Shown: positions 10,666-21,061 of the stretch, one piece after another
Position numbering within the stretch: the stretch's first letter is position 1
Layout: every line of letters begins with the position of its first letter
NCBI GenBank assembly: GCA_013397455.1
Contig: VYZB01000271.1
Location: 273,008-337,007, forward strand
Direction: 5' to 3'
Length of the DNA stretch: 64,000 bases
Origin: Crotophaga sulcirostris
Taxonomy: Eukaryota > Chordata > Aves > Cuculiformes > Crotophagidae
Notes under the pieces: model-generated
Seen by the model: only the letters and a program-made list of their open reading frames with translations
What the model was told of the DNA's origin: nothing
Database searches by the model: none
Program-made: the position numbers and the translations under genes

Positions 10666-12131
10666 AGGCATCTACACCAAATGGTGGTAGAGGGGTGTCA
10701 TACTGAACAGCACACCCCTTTTCCAGGCCTGCAGGGTTTATGCCGCCTGAAGGAGAGGTCTTACTTTCCCATTTGGGGTACCAGTGTCTGATGCTGCAGA
10801 TCCAGGTGGGAGACAAGTAAATCTAACCAGGCTGAGAGCATGGAGAGAGCAAGGAAAGCATTCCCCTTCTCTGCTCCCTGCTCAGCACTGTCATCTACTC
10901 TGTCTTCAAGGGCTTGCTGCCTGTCCATCTGTTCGGGGTTTGCTGAACAGGGAGCTTGTGAGCAGCCAGGTATCTCTGTGCTCCAGAGGAATGCCTTGCT
11001 CTTGGCAGCTTGCACTGGGGCTGTAACCTGCATCCTGCCCTACGCTGTGCTGTCAGCTCACGAGGATGGTGGCTGCTCTGATGTGTCTCCCTCGCTCAGC
11101 CTCCACGGCATGGCTGGCACTCAAAGGAGGAGAGGGATGGATGTGTGCAGACACGCTCACCTGGAGCCTCCTGGGCAGTGGAGCTTAGCCGAGGCCTCTG
11201 GCATCTCTTGTAATGTCAATACCTGTGATAATCCACCTGAGGTTGTGTTAGCGAGACCAGAACCAGCTGAGGAAGCGTGTCCCCATCCCTGCCATTCTTG
11301 AGATAGAAAAGAAGTGAGTTCCCACCAGCAACAGGAATAGGGAAAACTAATAGCAGTAAAAGAAAAAAAAAATCTTGAAAAAAACCATTTCGATTCCCCT
11401 GAATAAGGGGATTTTAAAAAACAGTTTCAAAACATTTTGATAGTTGCTTTTCATTTCTCGATCTTTTTGCAAAACTATAAATTACCTTAGATTTATTAAC
11501 CTAAAAATTGATTTTCTTTCATTTTGAATGTGTCAAAAATGGGACATTCTGACCTTCCAAGCCTTTTTTCCTGAATTTTTTGTGAAATGGGTAATTTGTC
11601 ACAATTGATCCTATTTTGGAAGGCTTTGAATTTCAACAAACTGGTATTTACTGATGAAAACATATTGAGTTAACGAACTCCCAAACCAGCTCTATTCAAG
11701 TAGTGGCTGTGATTTCAGGTTTCCCCAGAGCGGAGTGGAGAAGGGTTGTGGTACATGATTAGGAGCTTTCACAGACAGTTGCTGCTCTCTGCACCTGCCT
11801 AGCTCACATTCACAGCAGAGACCTGGAGCTGAAAACGGTGTTAATGTCCCCTCTTGAGTCCCCTGGTTCCCCACCGTGCTCTGTGCAGCTGACTCGGTGC
11901 AGGGCAGAGCAGCTCCAGATCCTGCTGTTCCCATTGCACCTCCCCGCTGAAACCACGTGCGCTGGCATCACTAGCATCCGAGGTATTGTACTCACTGCAG
12001 CGTTAAACCTTAATAAATGCCTTTAATATTTAATTGGTCTTTAAAAACATAAATAGGCAGGATATTAAAAGTAACTCCTCAGGCAGAATAGGGGGAGTAA
12101 TGTACTTTACCCAGCGACTGGTGGCATCTTC
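10666..12131. other. noncoding spacer with an AT-rich palindrome-prone block
   Basis: 10666-11340 is GC-rich with no recognised feature. 11340-11690 is AT-rich with repeated 'cattttga', 'tttcaaaacattttgatag' and 'gaataagggga' motifs. It resembles 30190-30310 in vocabulary and may be an ancient unnamed repeat. 12000-12060 is a second AT-rich patch ('tttaatatttaattgg'). Confidence 0.5.
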
Positions 12132-12408
12132 ATCAGGGAGTGCAGGGACAGGATGAGGGGGAATGGTTTTCAGCTGAAAGCGGGGAGATTGAGATGAGAT
12201 CTTAGGGAGAAATGTTTTGCTGTGAGGGTGGGGAGGCCCTGGCCCAGGCTGCCCAGAGAAGTGGTGTTGAAGAGGTGTTCAAGGCTAGGTTGGATGGGGC
12301 TTTGAGCCCCTGGTCCAGTGGGAGGTGTCCCTGCCCATGGCAGGGGGATGGAACTGGGTGTGCTTTGAGGTCCCTTCCAACCCAAACCATTCTATGATTG
12401 TATGATTT
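12132..12408 (+). mobile_element. CR1 LINE 3' fragment (type A)
   Basis: Sense sequence from 'atcagggagtgcaggg' through 'gagatgagatcttaggg', 'gccctggcccaggctgccc' and 'gtgggaggtgtccctgccc' to the intact tail 'accattctatgattgtatg'. About 275 bp. Confidence 0.97.
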
Positions 12409-13714
12409 TGCAAAATGCTCTTGGTGTGGTTTGAAACTGAGGGCTTGGGAAATGATTCCTTTTCTTCTGTACATTGACAGGAGTGGGGAGCTGGCAGTGC
12501 CAGGGAAAGCCCCTTTCCTCCCACCCCCTGCCCCACAGCCCAGCCTGCCTCTGCCAAGCGGGAGTTGTTTGCTCCAGTTCAGATGGGAACAACGCCATGG
12601 AGACAAATTAGGGATGCGAGTCTCAGGGCTGTGACCTCTGCAGGTGATAGCAGCAGTGGTTCCTCTGGCCTCAGTGCAGCAGTTCGAGGTCACATCCACT
12701 CAGGATTTTGCAGGATTTGCCTGCAAATTCCCACCTCCAGCCATGCCAGGTTTCTAAAGGACTCCATCCCCACATGTCCCAGCATGAGTCCATCCCTTGG
12801 GAAGTGAGTTCCACTGCCCCATTGAGACAGGAGATCATGATCCTAAGTCTGATTTGGCTGTTGCTATGAGGAAATTGTGGACTCTGAAGCACATGTATGG
12901 GCAGATAACCCTTGGAAAAACTAAATCAAACAAGAAAAAGCCCCTACTCAAATGTCTTTTGAAGTTCACAGGAGGTTCAACTGACATGCTGAGGGAAAAT
13001 TCAGGTTTATTAGGGAGGCTGAGGTTCAGTCATTCCCCCTCAACCACCAGAGCCAGCAATCCTCTCAGAGGAGGTGGGAGTAATGCAAAGAGCATCCTCT
13101 CCTGCCATCACCGGCACACTTGTCCAACTCCTTCAGCATTGCCAGCACAAGTGGTGGGTGAACCTCCATGCATCTAGAGGTTGATTTTTCAATCAGGCGA
13201 GCACTTAAGCCTCCCAGAGTTCAGGTACTTGTCTCTCCACTGCCACTCCTGCCTCTTCAGCGTGAACAAGTGGGCTGGAGATCCCGAGAGAACAAGCTTT
13301 GCTATGAAGTTGCTGGCATCTGGGGCTCACAGGTTGGGGGTGGCACAAAAATAGCCACTCTTCAGGCTCAGCTCCCTGTTGTTCACCCACAGCAGTGTCT
13401 CAGCCACCACCAGCTGCTTCTAAATATGGAGAAATGCTGCTGGCCTTTGGCAGCAGCACCGGGGAGCTGCCTCTAAACACACGGGAACAGTAATCCTGCT
13501 GCTGGGTGGCCCTGGACGAGCAGAGATGTCGGGAGGGAACAGAGGCAGCAGCAGCAGCAATAATAAACAAGGAGTGATCCGGCAGGGAAAGGCTGGTTGA
13601 CAGGTCTGCTGGGGCTTTTCCTGCACAGGTTGAGGGAGGGACCTGGAACTTGTTGGAGGGATAAGAGGCAGGAGCAGCTTACACCTCACCTACATGCATT
13701 CAAACCACTGCAAC
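12409..13714. other. noncoding spacer
   Basis: No gene seen. Small items are an RFX-like imperfect palindrome around 12588-12602 ('acgccatggagac') and a (GCA)5 run at 13545-13559 followed by 'ataataaac'. Confidence 0.5.
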
Positions 13715-13940
13715 TTTGTATTAGACTAGATAATAGAAAAAATATCTTCACCGAAAGGGTTGTCAAGCACTGGGCAGGCTGCCTAGGGACGTGGTGGAGT
13801 CACCATCCCTGGAGGGGTTTAAAAGACATGTGGATGTGGTGCTTATGGACATAGTTTAGTGGTGGACTTGGCAATGTGAGATTAAGGGTTGAATTTGATG
13901 ATCTTAAAGGTCTTTTCCAACCTAAACGATTCTATGATTC
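13715..13940 (+). mobile_element. CR1 LINE 3' fragment (type B)
   Basis: It begins in the diverged equivalent of 'tttagattagatattag' and continues 'accgaaagggttgtcaagc', 'cgtggtggagtcaccatccc', 'aggggtttaaaagacatgtg' and 'cttaaaggtcttttccaacc' to 'cgattctatgatt'. About 225 bp. Confidence 0.97.
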
Positions 13941-14898
13941 ATGCAAAGTGGGGAGATCCCTGTTGCAGGCAAAGCCTTCTGCTCCTCCTCCCTCCAGATG
14001 GAGCGGGCAGGGGTGATGTGCAAGTCTGGATCAGCCTGCTCTTGCACCGTGCTGTGCCGGCAGTCCCTGCCTGCCCTCTCCCTGCTGCTGCATGAGACTG
14101 AGCCAGCTGCCCCCCTGCACTGACCAGCAGAGCAGTGTTTCCCACCTAGTGCAGAAACATTGTCTTATGGGACCGGCCACACACACACTGGTCCTTCTTC
14201 CCTCCCAAAGCTCCTCAAAATCCACCCAAAGCAACATGGAAGAAGTCACCTCTCTGCCTTTTCCTTTCTCTCTTTACGTCCCTCCTTCCTCCACTTTTAT
14301 TCTCAGTCCTCTGCAGAACCAAAACATTTTGGAGACTCTGCACTCTGTGCTAGCCTATTATTCACAGAACCTCCTATCTCCCTGCTTCAGGATGCTGCCT
14401 GGATCCGACCAATTACCAGCTCCCTTGATGTATAACACCATAAAACCCTTAACCTCATTATAGAAAATTTCTTTTGAATGGCCTTTAAAAACCATCTCAT
14501 TACACAGGAAGAACTGTAATTACCTTTAACAAGACAGAGATATTGTGCGAGCGAGTGCGTTTGGGCTGTCAAAACAGCAGCGGTGGGAGTTCATCTCCAG
14601 CCAGTTTCACCACAAGGGCAAACATTTTGTAATTCCCTCCCCTGCCCAGCTGCTCTTCATCCCTGCTCACCCCCTGCCTACCATTCCTCCCTTCTCCATG
14701 CTTTTGCCAGGAAAATGCAACCCCTCACTTGGCTCCACTTTCCGAGATAAAGCCTGTCATCTCCAAGTCTTGTCTCTCTAACACTCCTGGTCTCTGCAGT
14801 GTGAGCAAAGCTCTTCCCTGCTCCGCGATAAGGCATGGTTGATGCTGTCCAAGGGTGACTGGGCTCCCTCAGCTGAAGGCTGGCCAACTGGAGTCAAG
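13941..14898. other. noncoding spacer
   Basis: No gene or repeat family recognised. 14460-14550 is a moderately AT-rich patch ('ggcctttaaaaaccatc', 'gtaattacctttaac') that could be conserved noncoding DNA. The rest is GC-rich and C-biased. Confidence 0.45.
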
Positions 14899-15490
14899 AA
14901 TCATAGAAGCATGGAATGGTTTGGGTTGGAAGGGACTTCAAAGCCCATCCAATTCCAACCCTTCTGCCATGGGCAGGGACACCTGCCACTGGATCAGGGG
15001 GCTCAAAGCCCATCCAGCCTGGCTTTGAACATCTCCAGGGATGGGGCAACCAGCACTTCTCTGGGCAGCCTGGGCCAGGGCTTCCCCTCCCTCATTGTCA
15101 AAAATATCTTCTTAATGTCTAATCTAAATCTTCCCTTTCCAATTTAAAGCCATTCCCCTCATCCTATCCCTCAACACCCTTGGAAAAAAGTCCACCCTCC
15201 CCATCTTTCCTGGAGCCCCTTTCAGTACTGGAGGCTGCTCTAAGGTCTCCCTGGAGCCTTTTCTTCAGGCTGAACAAGCCCAACTCTCTCCGCCTTTCCT
15301 CATAGCAGAGGTGCTCCAGTCCTTGCATCATCTCTGTGGCCCTGCTCTGGACCTGTTCCAACAGTTCCATATCCTTCTTATATTGGGAATTCCAGAACTG
15401 GGCACAGGACTCCAGGTTTGGTCTCATGAGCATGGAGTAGAAGGGCAGAATCGCCTCCCCTGATCTGTTGGCCACACTTCTGAGGTGACG
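14899..15490 (-). mobile_element. CR1 LINE 3' part (type A)
   Basis: The complement of the 3' end starts at 'aatcatagaagcatggaatg'. On the minus strand the ORF2 C-terminal frame is well preserved for about 75 residues: RPNLESCAQFWNSQYKKDME, then LLEQVQSRATEMMQGLEHLC, then YEERRRELGLFSLKKRLQGD. This is among the best preserved ORF2 text in the window. The CR1 text fades to the right of about 15490. Confidence 0.96.
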
Positions 15491-17509
15491 ATGTGGCTGC
15501 TGGGACTTACCATTGCCATGGGGTGCCTGCGCTACAGGGATGATACCATCTTTCTGGAGCAAGGCCACCTGCGTTTAACAGGGAGGGCTGAATGCTGCTT
15601 TGTCTTCACTACCTTCTGGAGAAGAAGAAAAATGCTTTTTTTGTAGTGCAAAAGTCCTGTCTCTGCACCTTCCAGCCTTGGCCTCCATTGACCTGAAGGG
15701 CAGGGGTCTGTCCCTGCAGCCCGGTGGGATTCGACTCTTTGCCACCATGTGGGGGGCACCAGAGGGGTTAAGTTTTTTTCCTTTGTGCATGCATGTGACT
15801 CAAAAGAAGATATTTTTTCCAGACAAAAAAATTTCCCATCCCATCTGTCACTAATGTCAATGCTCTCCTTTGCCCATATCCAGTGTTTTTTTTTTAAAAC
15901 AACCCTAAAATTCTAACATTATTTTAGAAAAATCCAAGTAACGTGTTGCCATAGCTGTGATATTTTCCATTTCTCAAAACAGAGCTGGTGCAGTTTTTAA
16001 CCCCTTGGTGTTTATCTCAACAAGTATCACCACGCTTGCCCTCACTGGGTCGCTCTGCCCCTTCCTCCCTGCTCCCTCCTGGGGTGTTTCTGACTGTTGC
16101 TTCTTTATTTCTTTCCTTTATTATTTCTACCTGTGGGTTGGGGTTTTTGGGGTGTGTTCTCCCACTGACAAAGAAGCTCATTGAGTCCTGTTTACCCACA
16201 CCTAACGTGTCTGCCTCTGGTAGCCCTGGCAGCACTCACACTGGCATTACCTGTTGACAAAGAGCATTTACTCTGTATTTCCCCAGCTATTGTGCTGCTA
16301 GTTATACTGGGAAATGATGCCAAAACCAGTATGGGGACTGGGACAGCTGCCCCCATGCCTCAAGGCTGTCCAGAGGTGGCACAGCCCATCTAATGGCCCC
16401 TGAGGAAGGCAAGCTGCTGCCAAAATAGAGTTGTCTTCTGCCATATGGAGAAGGAGAGGGTGGTCGTGGAGAACCCAGCTACAGTGAGGCAAGCTAATTG
16501 TTAAGGGCCTTAATTGCCTTCATCTGCCCTACCTGTCCCTCTCCAACCCCTGCTCTGGGAACCCTATTTAAGCTCAGAGCTGGCCTCTTTGCTCTTTTCC
16601 TGAGCTCTGGTGTGGATGGGTGTGTCTCCAGCCCTCTCACCTTTTGCTCCTGTCTGGGGTTCCTGTGGGGCCACTGGACCTGATTTGTTGCTATTGATGG
16701 ACCTGGCTGCAGCACCCACCTTTGTATGCTGTGTTTGGAGCTATGGGTCCATGCCCCATCGGGGAGGGCGCCCTCTCCTCCTAGAGAGCAACCAGCCCTC
16801 ACTGCACCTTTGTGCTCCAGGGGACACGTTTCTGAAGCTTCCTGGTGAGTTTTGACCCCAGAGTAGAGAGTTGATAGCTGAGCTCTGGAAAGGCACCACC
16901 TTTCCTACCACCCCCTAGTTAGCAGCTCCCTGGTTGAGGTTCCCAGCATGTGTCTTTGGAGCTGGGCTTTCTCAATGTGCTGTGCTTGTGACTCTGGATG
17001 TGTTGAGGACCAACACGGAGAGCCAGCCTGGGTTTACATCCACCTATGGTCCTGCTTGAGATCCTCAGCCTCACTGGCTCATGTTACCTTCCTGGGGCTG
17101 GAACTTGTGTCTGGGTGGAAAATAACTCTGGAGGCTTGCTTTTCTCCTCTCTGGAGTGGACAGAAGGGATGCCCGGTCTTTAGGGAGGGCGTATCCTGCA
17201 CTTCTTTCATGTAAGGTGGCCTGGGCTGTGGCTGATCAGAAGGCTGTGAGTGAGGCAGCTGTGCTGTTCGTGTTGTCCCTGCTTGGCAGCCTGCTGGCAG
17301 GGCTGAGCTTCCCTTTGATTGCCCTGAATGCCTCTGGGGAGGCCTCTCCTCCAGACAGTCATCTGCTAAAGATGGGTGGTAATCCCCTTGCGGAGTTGCC
17401 TTTTTTATCCCAGTGTACCCGAGGCTCTGGGAGATGTTCTTGGTTCTCTCCATGCTGGCAGCAATGGAGTAGGAGCCTTGGGGCTCTCTATCACACCAGC
17501 TGTGTCCAT
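15491..17509. other. noncoding spacer
   Basis: No gene recognised. An AT-rich patch lies at 15870-15965 with an 11-12 base T-run followed by 'aaaacaaccctaaaattc'. The remainder is ordinary GC-rich DNA without repeat-family matches that I recognise. Confidence 0.45.
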
Positions 17510-17740
17510 TTCACAGTTTCACAGTATAACCAGGTTGGAAGAGACCTCTGAGATCATCAAGTCCAACCTATAACCCAACACTAACACCAACTCATCACCT
17601 AAACCATGGCACTGAGTGCCTCATCCAATCTTCCCTTAAACACATCCAGGGTCGGCGACTCCACCACCTCCCTGGGCAGCGCATTCCAGTGGCCAATCAC
17701 CCTTTCAGTGTAGAACTTCTTCCTAACATCATCATTTCTG
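17510..17740 (-). mobile_element. CR1 LINE 3' end of a distinct subfamily (type C)
   Basis: It starts 'tttcacagtataaccagg' and runs 'gttggaagagacctctgag', 'atcatcaagtccaacc', 'gcgactccaccacctccctg' to 'cctaacatcatcatttctg'. Read on the minus strand the ORF2 C-terminus is in frame: DDVRKKFYTERVIGHWNALP, then REVVESPTLDVFKGRLDEAL. The 3' end differs from both other CR1 groups in the window: no ATTCTATG repeats, and a 'caagtccaaccta' motif instead. Confidence 0.95.
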
Positions 17741-20700
17741 CAGCTTCCCCACCCTGTGCTGGGCTCTGTGGTGCAGGAGTGCAGCCCTGGCTTGTGCTCC
17801 CCTCTGTTGAGGGGTATTTGTACCAAGCCCCTCATGGGCAGGTTCTCTTGCAGCAGCAGTGGGTCTGGTTGGGAGAAGCTGCGCCTATGGTGCAGGCCCA
17901 GGGACCCTGTGGTGCAGGACCTTGTGGTGGGAGCTCTGCCTTGGGAGGGCCCCTGTGAAGCAGGTCCTGCTCTGCAGCCCGCGTTGGCTGAGGAGTGCTC
18001 CTGTCCTGCTGTAACCGCCCTCCTGAGAGCAACTCCATCCACCCTCAGTGTCTCTGACCTTTTCAGTGTCGTGCAGCGCCATTGGCTGCCGGAGCTGCCT
18101 TCAGCTCCGCTCGCTGTCTAATGAGCCTGTGGGGATTGAGGGGAAATGGGCAGCCAATAAAAATACAGAATATTGAAAAGGTCAGAGCTGTTTGGTGTGC
18201 CACAATAACTCACAAAACTTCTCAGGCGTTGCATCCCTTGCTGCCAGCCCCTGGGTTTGTGCCCAGGTGCTGGGGCTTGGAGCTTGGCTGTGGCTGGCTC
18301 CCATGGGCTAAGGACTCATGGCTGTGCTCTTCAGGCCCTGGGGGGCTTTGCAGGCACGCCGGTACCTTTGGGACTTTGGGTGTTAGTTGGGAGCTGTGTT
18401 GGAGAAATCCTTGTCCAAAAGGAGTCTGCACACGATGGGCTTTGCTTTCTTTGTGGAAGGAGAGATGCCCCTCTGGTTGGGGTGTTCGCTGTTATGTCAG
18501 CAGGCTCCTGGCACGATCCCAACAGCAGGAACTTGGCAGATAGGGGCCTGGTTGGGGTTATTCCAGTGTCATGCTCTAGGTCTGTGCCATGGGTGTCATA
18601 GCAGTGGCAGGCAGGGACTGCAGACCTGGAGAAGGCTTGGTCCTGCACTTTGCCCTGCTGGGTGCAAGGGGCTCTTGCTCATCCCTGATGCCCAGCACCT
18701 GAGGGTGCATTTGGAGTCAGATGTGCACCTGGATTCTGTGTCCCTCTGCCCCCTCACCTGCAAGGGCAGAGCTGAGCCTCTCCTGCTTGCCAAGAAGGGC
18801 AAAGCTGAGCTGATTTAGCAAATCTCTTCTTTCTGAGGGCAGGGGGGAGCATGCATCTGGAAGTTCTCTGACTCCACTTCTCCAGTGCTAGCACAGAAGA
18901 GAGTCTCCCCTCTCTGCCTCTGACCCCTTCTAGTTTTCCACCTTTGTCCAACACATCTGTTGGCTTGTCCTCTGTCACGGGCCACCGGCTGGTGGGGACC
19001 TCACCTCTCCAGCCAAGGTGCCTCCAGTGGCCCTTTGAGTTGGCAGAGGAGGGCCCAGTGATCTCACCGTGTGCCTGGCTATGGAAATGTGCTGTAGGTC
19101 TGCCAGGTGCTGGGACCAGAGCGAGAAAAAGGTCTTTTAAAAACAACTTACTTCATCCCACCAAACCATCATGACAATTCACTGCTGAAGGCTCTGGATC
19201 AGCCCTGTGCCACAATGACAGCTACTGGAAAATATCAAACAGCTCTTCACGCAGTTCCCTTTCCTGTGGGCAAAAGAGGCATTTGGAACTGACAACTCAT
19301 TGAGCTGAGCAGTGCAAATTTTTAAGTGCTGGAAGTGAAAACAAAGGAGCAGAGGGAAATCACGGGTCAGTGCCAGGCAGGCAGCAGCCAGGGTGATGCA
19401 CTGGCACAGCAGCAAATCTCGCCCTGGACGCTGCATTCCTGGTCTGGATGCTGGTTTCTCTACAGAGTCTGTGCCCTGTGGTTGGGGCTTGTCCAGGTTT
19501 CTGGCAGAGCAGACTTTTTATGCTGCTTCCTTTGGTTAAATGCAGTGACTGGATTATTCCACCAGCTTCCACAGCCTGTGTGCACCCAAACCATGGCTGT
19601 GGGCGCTGTGGATGTCTGCCCAGCCTGGTGCTTTTTACAGCCCTTGGCTTTGCTGCTCCAAGTCTTCATGTGGTGTCCCGGGGACAGTCTTGTGTGGCAC
19701 GTAGCTCAGTAAATATGTAATGTGTTGTTTTGGGACTTTATGGCTTTTATGCAGCACTAATGTTATGCTATTCAGAGAGCTCTGGCATGCCTATTAGCAG
19801 CTGAAGTGGTGCAAAGGAAGGATGTTCTTCCTCTCCAAGCCCATCATCTTCCCCTCTTGATGCTCTCAGTCATGATATAGTGGTTATAAGGAGACAACTT
19901 GTCTCTGTTAGCACTCAGGGAAAAACAGTCAATGGGGTCATTAGAAGTGACTATGGATTGGCCTTCTTTTTAAAAGGGATCTAAACGATTTGGCCAAAGT
20001 CCCATTTGGAGAACTTTCAAGTTTTGCAGAAACCTTCTGCTAGATAACTTATTTCTAGAGTTCCTATCAGAATCATGCTCTCAGGTTTGGGGTAACCTCC
20101 GTAAGGAACTGCAGATGCTCATAAGGGCTTTAACCAGTCTAGGAGGTGCCATCAGCACCCTGCTCTGACCATGTGTCACAGCCCACCAGCAGCTTGCAGG
20201 GGGCTACCAGGCCTCTGATGTGTGTCAGATGGGGTTGGAAACACTTCCCTCCCTGGGTTTCCCCAGATTCAGGATAGGACTTATCTCGTGTTCCTAGCTG
20301 CACCCAAATTGGCTTCTTCCAGGCTGTTTCCAGGCAGGGATGTTACTCTGAGAACAAAGTCTACTCTGTGGAGAGTCCCCTGTCCCCCACCTCGGTACCA
20401 AGGTGCTTATGTGAGCATGGGTGCCCCCAGCAGTTTAAGGAGCTGTTATTCTGGATTGACTTTTCAACTTCTTGCCAGTTTGGGTCCCTAGCTGTTAATT
20501 GTAATATGTGATTGTAGTGTAACAACACTCTTTCAGTCTGTGGTTCCCAGAATGTGTAAGTGACATAGATTAGTATTACACAGAAAAAGTCAAGCTTCTG
20601 GTGTGAGATCAATAGATCATAATTTGGTGACATTTGAAAATACATCTTATTAGCAGTTCATATTTTGGCACTTTCCATGTATTCCCCTGCTGTCCCAGGC

Positions 20701-21023
20701 AGTTGCTGTGTGTGGTTACTGACAGCATCAGAAGTCATGGGAAGTAACATTGCCTGTGCTGGATGCCACTTCGTGACTTTTGTCTGGTGGAAAAATAAAT
20801 ACCCTCATGGAGAGAGGTGAAAGTGCTGCTGGTCACTGTGGTGCAGTGACCAGGAGCTGTTAGCATCTTACAGCTGTAATGACTGGGAATTTTTTCTGAG
20901 CTGACTCAGGGCGTCTGAACCCCCAGCAGGCACCTTGCTGTTGACATTGCATGGTACTGCTGTGAGCAGCCTTAACAGAAGGGTGGGACTGGGAGAGCAA
21001 AGGAAGTCCACAGTGACTCTTGT
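17741..21023. other. noncoding region containing an inverted CCAAT pair
   Basis: No gene is recognised. The segment 18060-18170 holds two CCAAT boxes in opposite orientation with CpG-containing sequence between (listed separately). 19700-20060 is AT-leaning single-copy sequence. Frames on both strands are open but show no family I recognise. Confidence 0.5.
18081..18158. promoter_or_regulatory. inverted pair of CCAAT boxes, candidate NF-Y regulatory element
   Basis: ATTGGCTGC at 18081-18089 and its exact complement GCAGCCAAT at 18150-18158, 60 bases apart. The flanks fit the NF-Y consensus: on the minus strand the first site reads GGCAGCCAATGGCGC. The sequence between is GC-rich with three CpG. 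NF-Y sites in such pairs are typical of promoters, but no TATA box, CpG island or transcript is visible, so function is inference. Confidence 0.4.
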
Positions 21024-21061
21024 TATAGAATCATAGAATGGTTTGGGATGGAAGGGAATTA
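21024..21061 (-). mobile_element. very short CR1 LINE 3' end fragment
   Basis: 'tatagaatcatagaatgg' followed by 'tttgggatggaagggaatt' matches only the last 35-40 bases of type A CR1, after which similarity stops. It is an extreme 5' truncation, and the smallest CR1 piece in the window. Confidence 0.85.
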
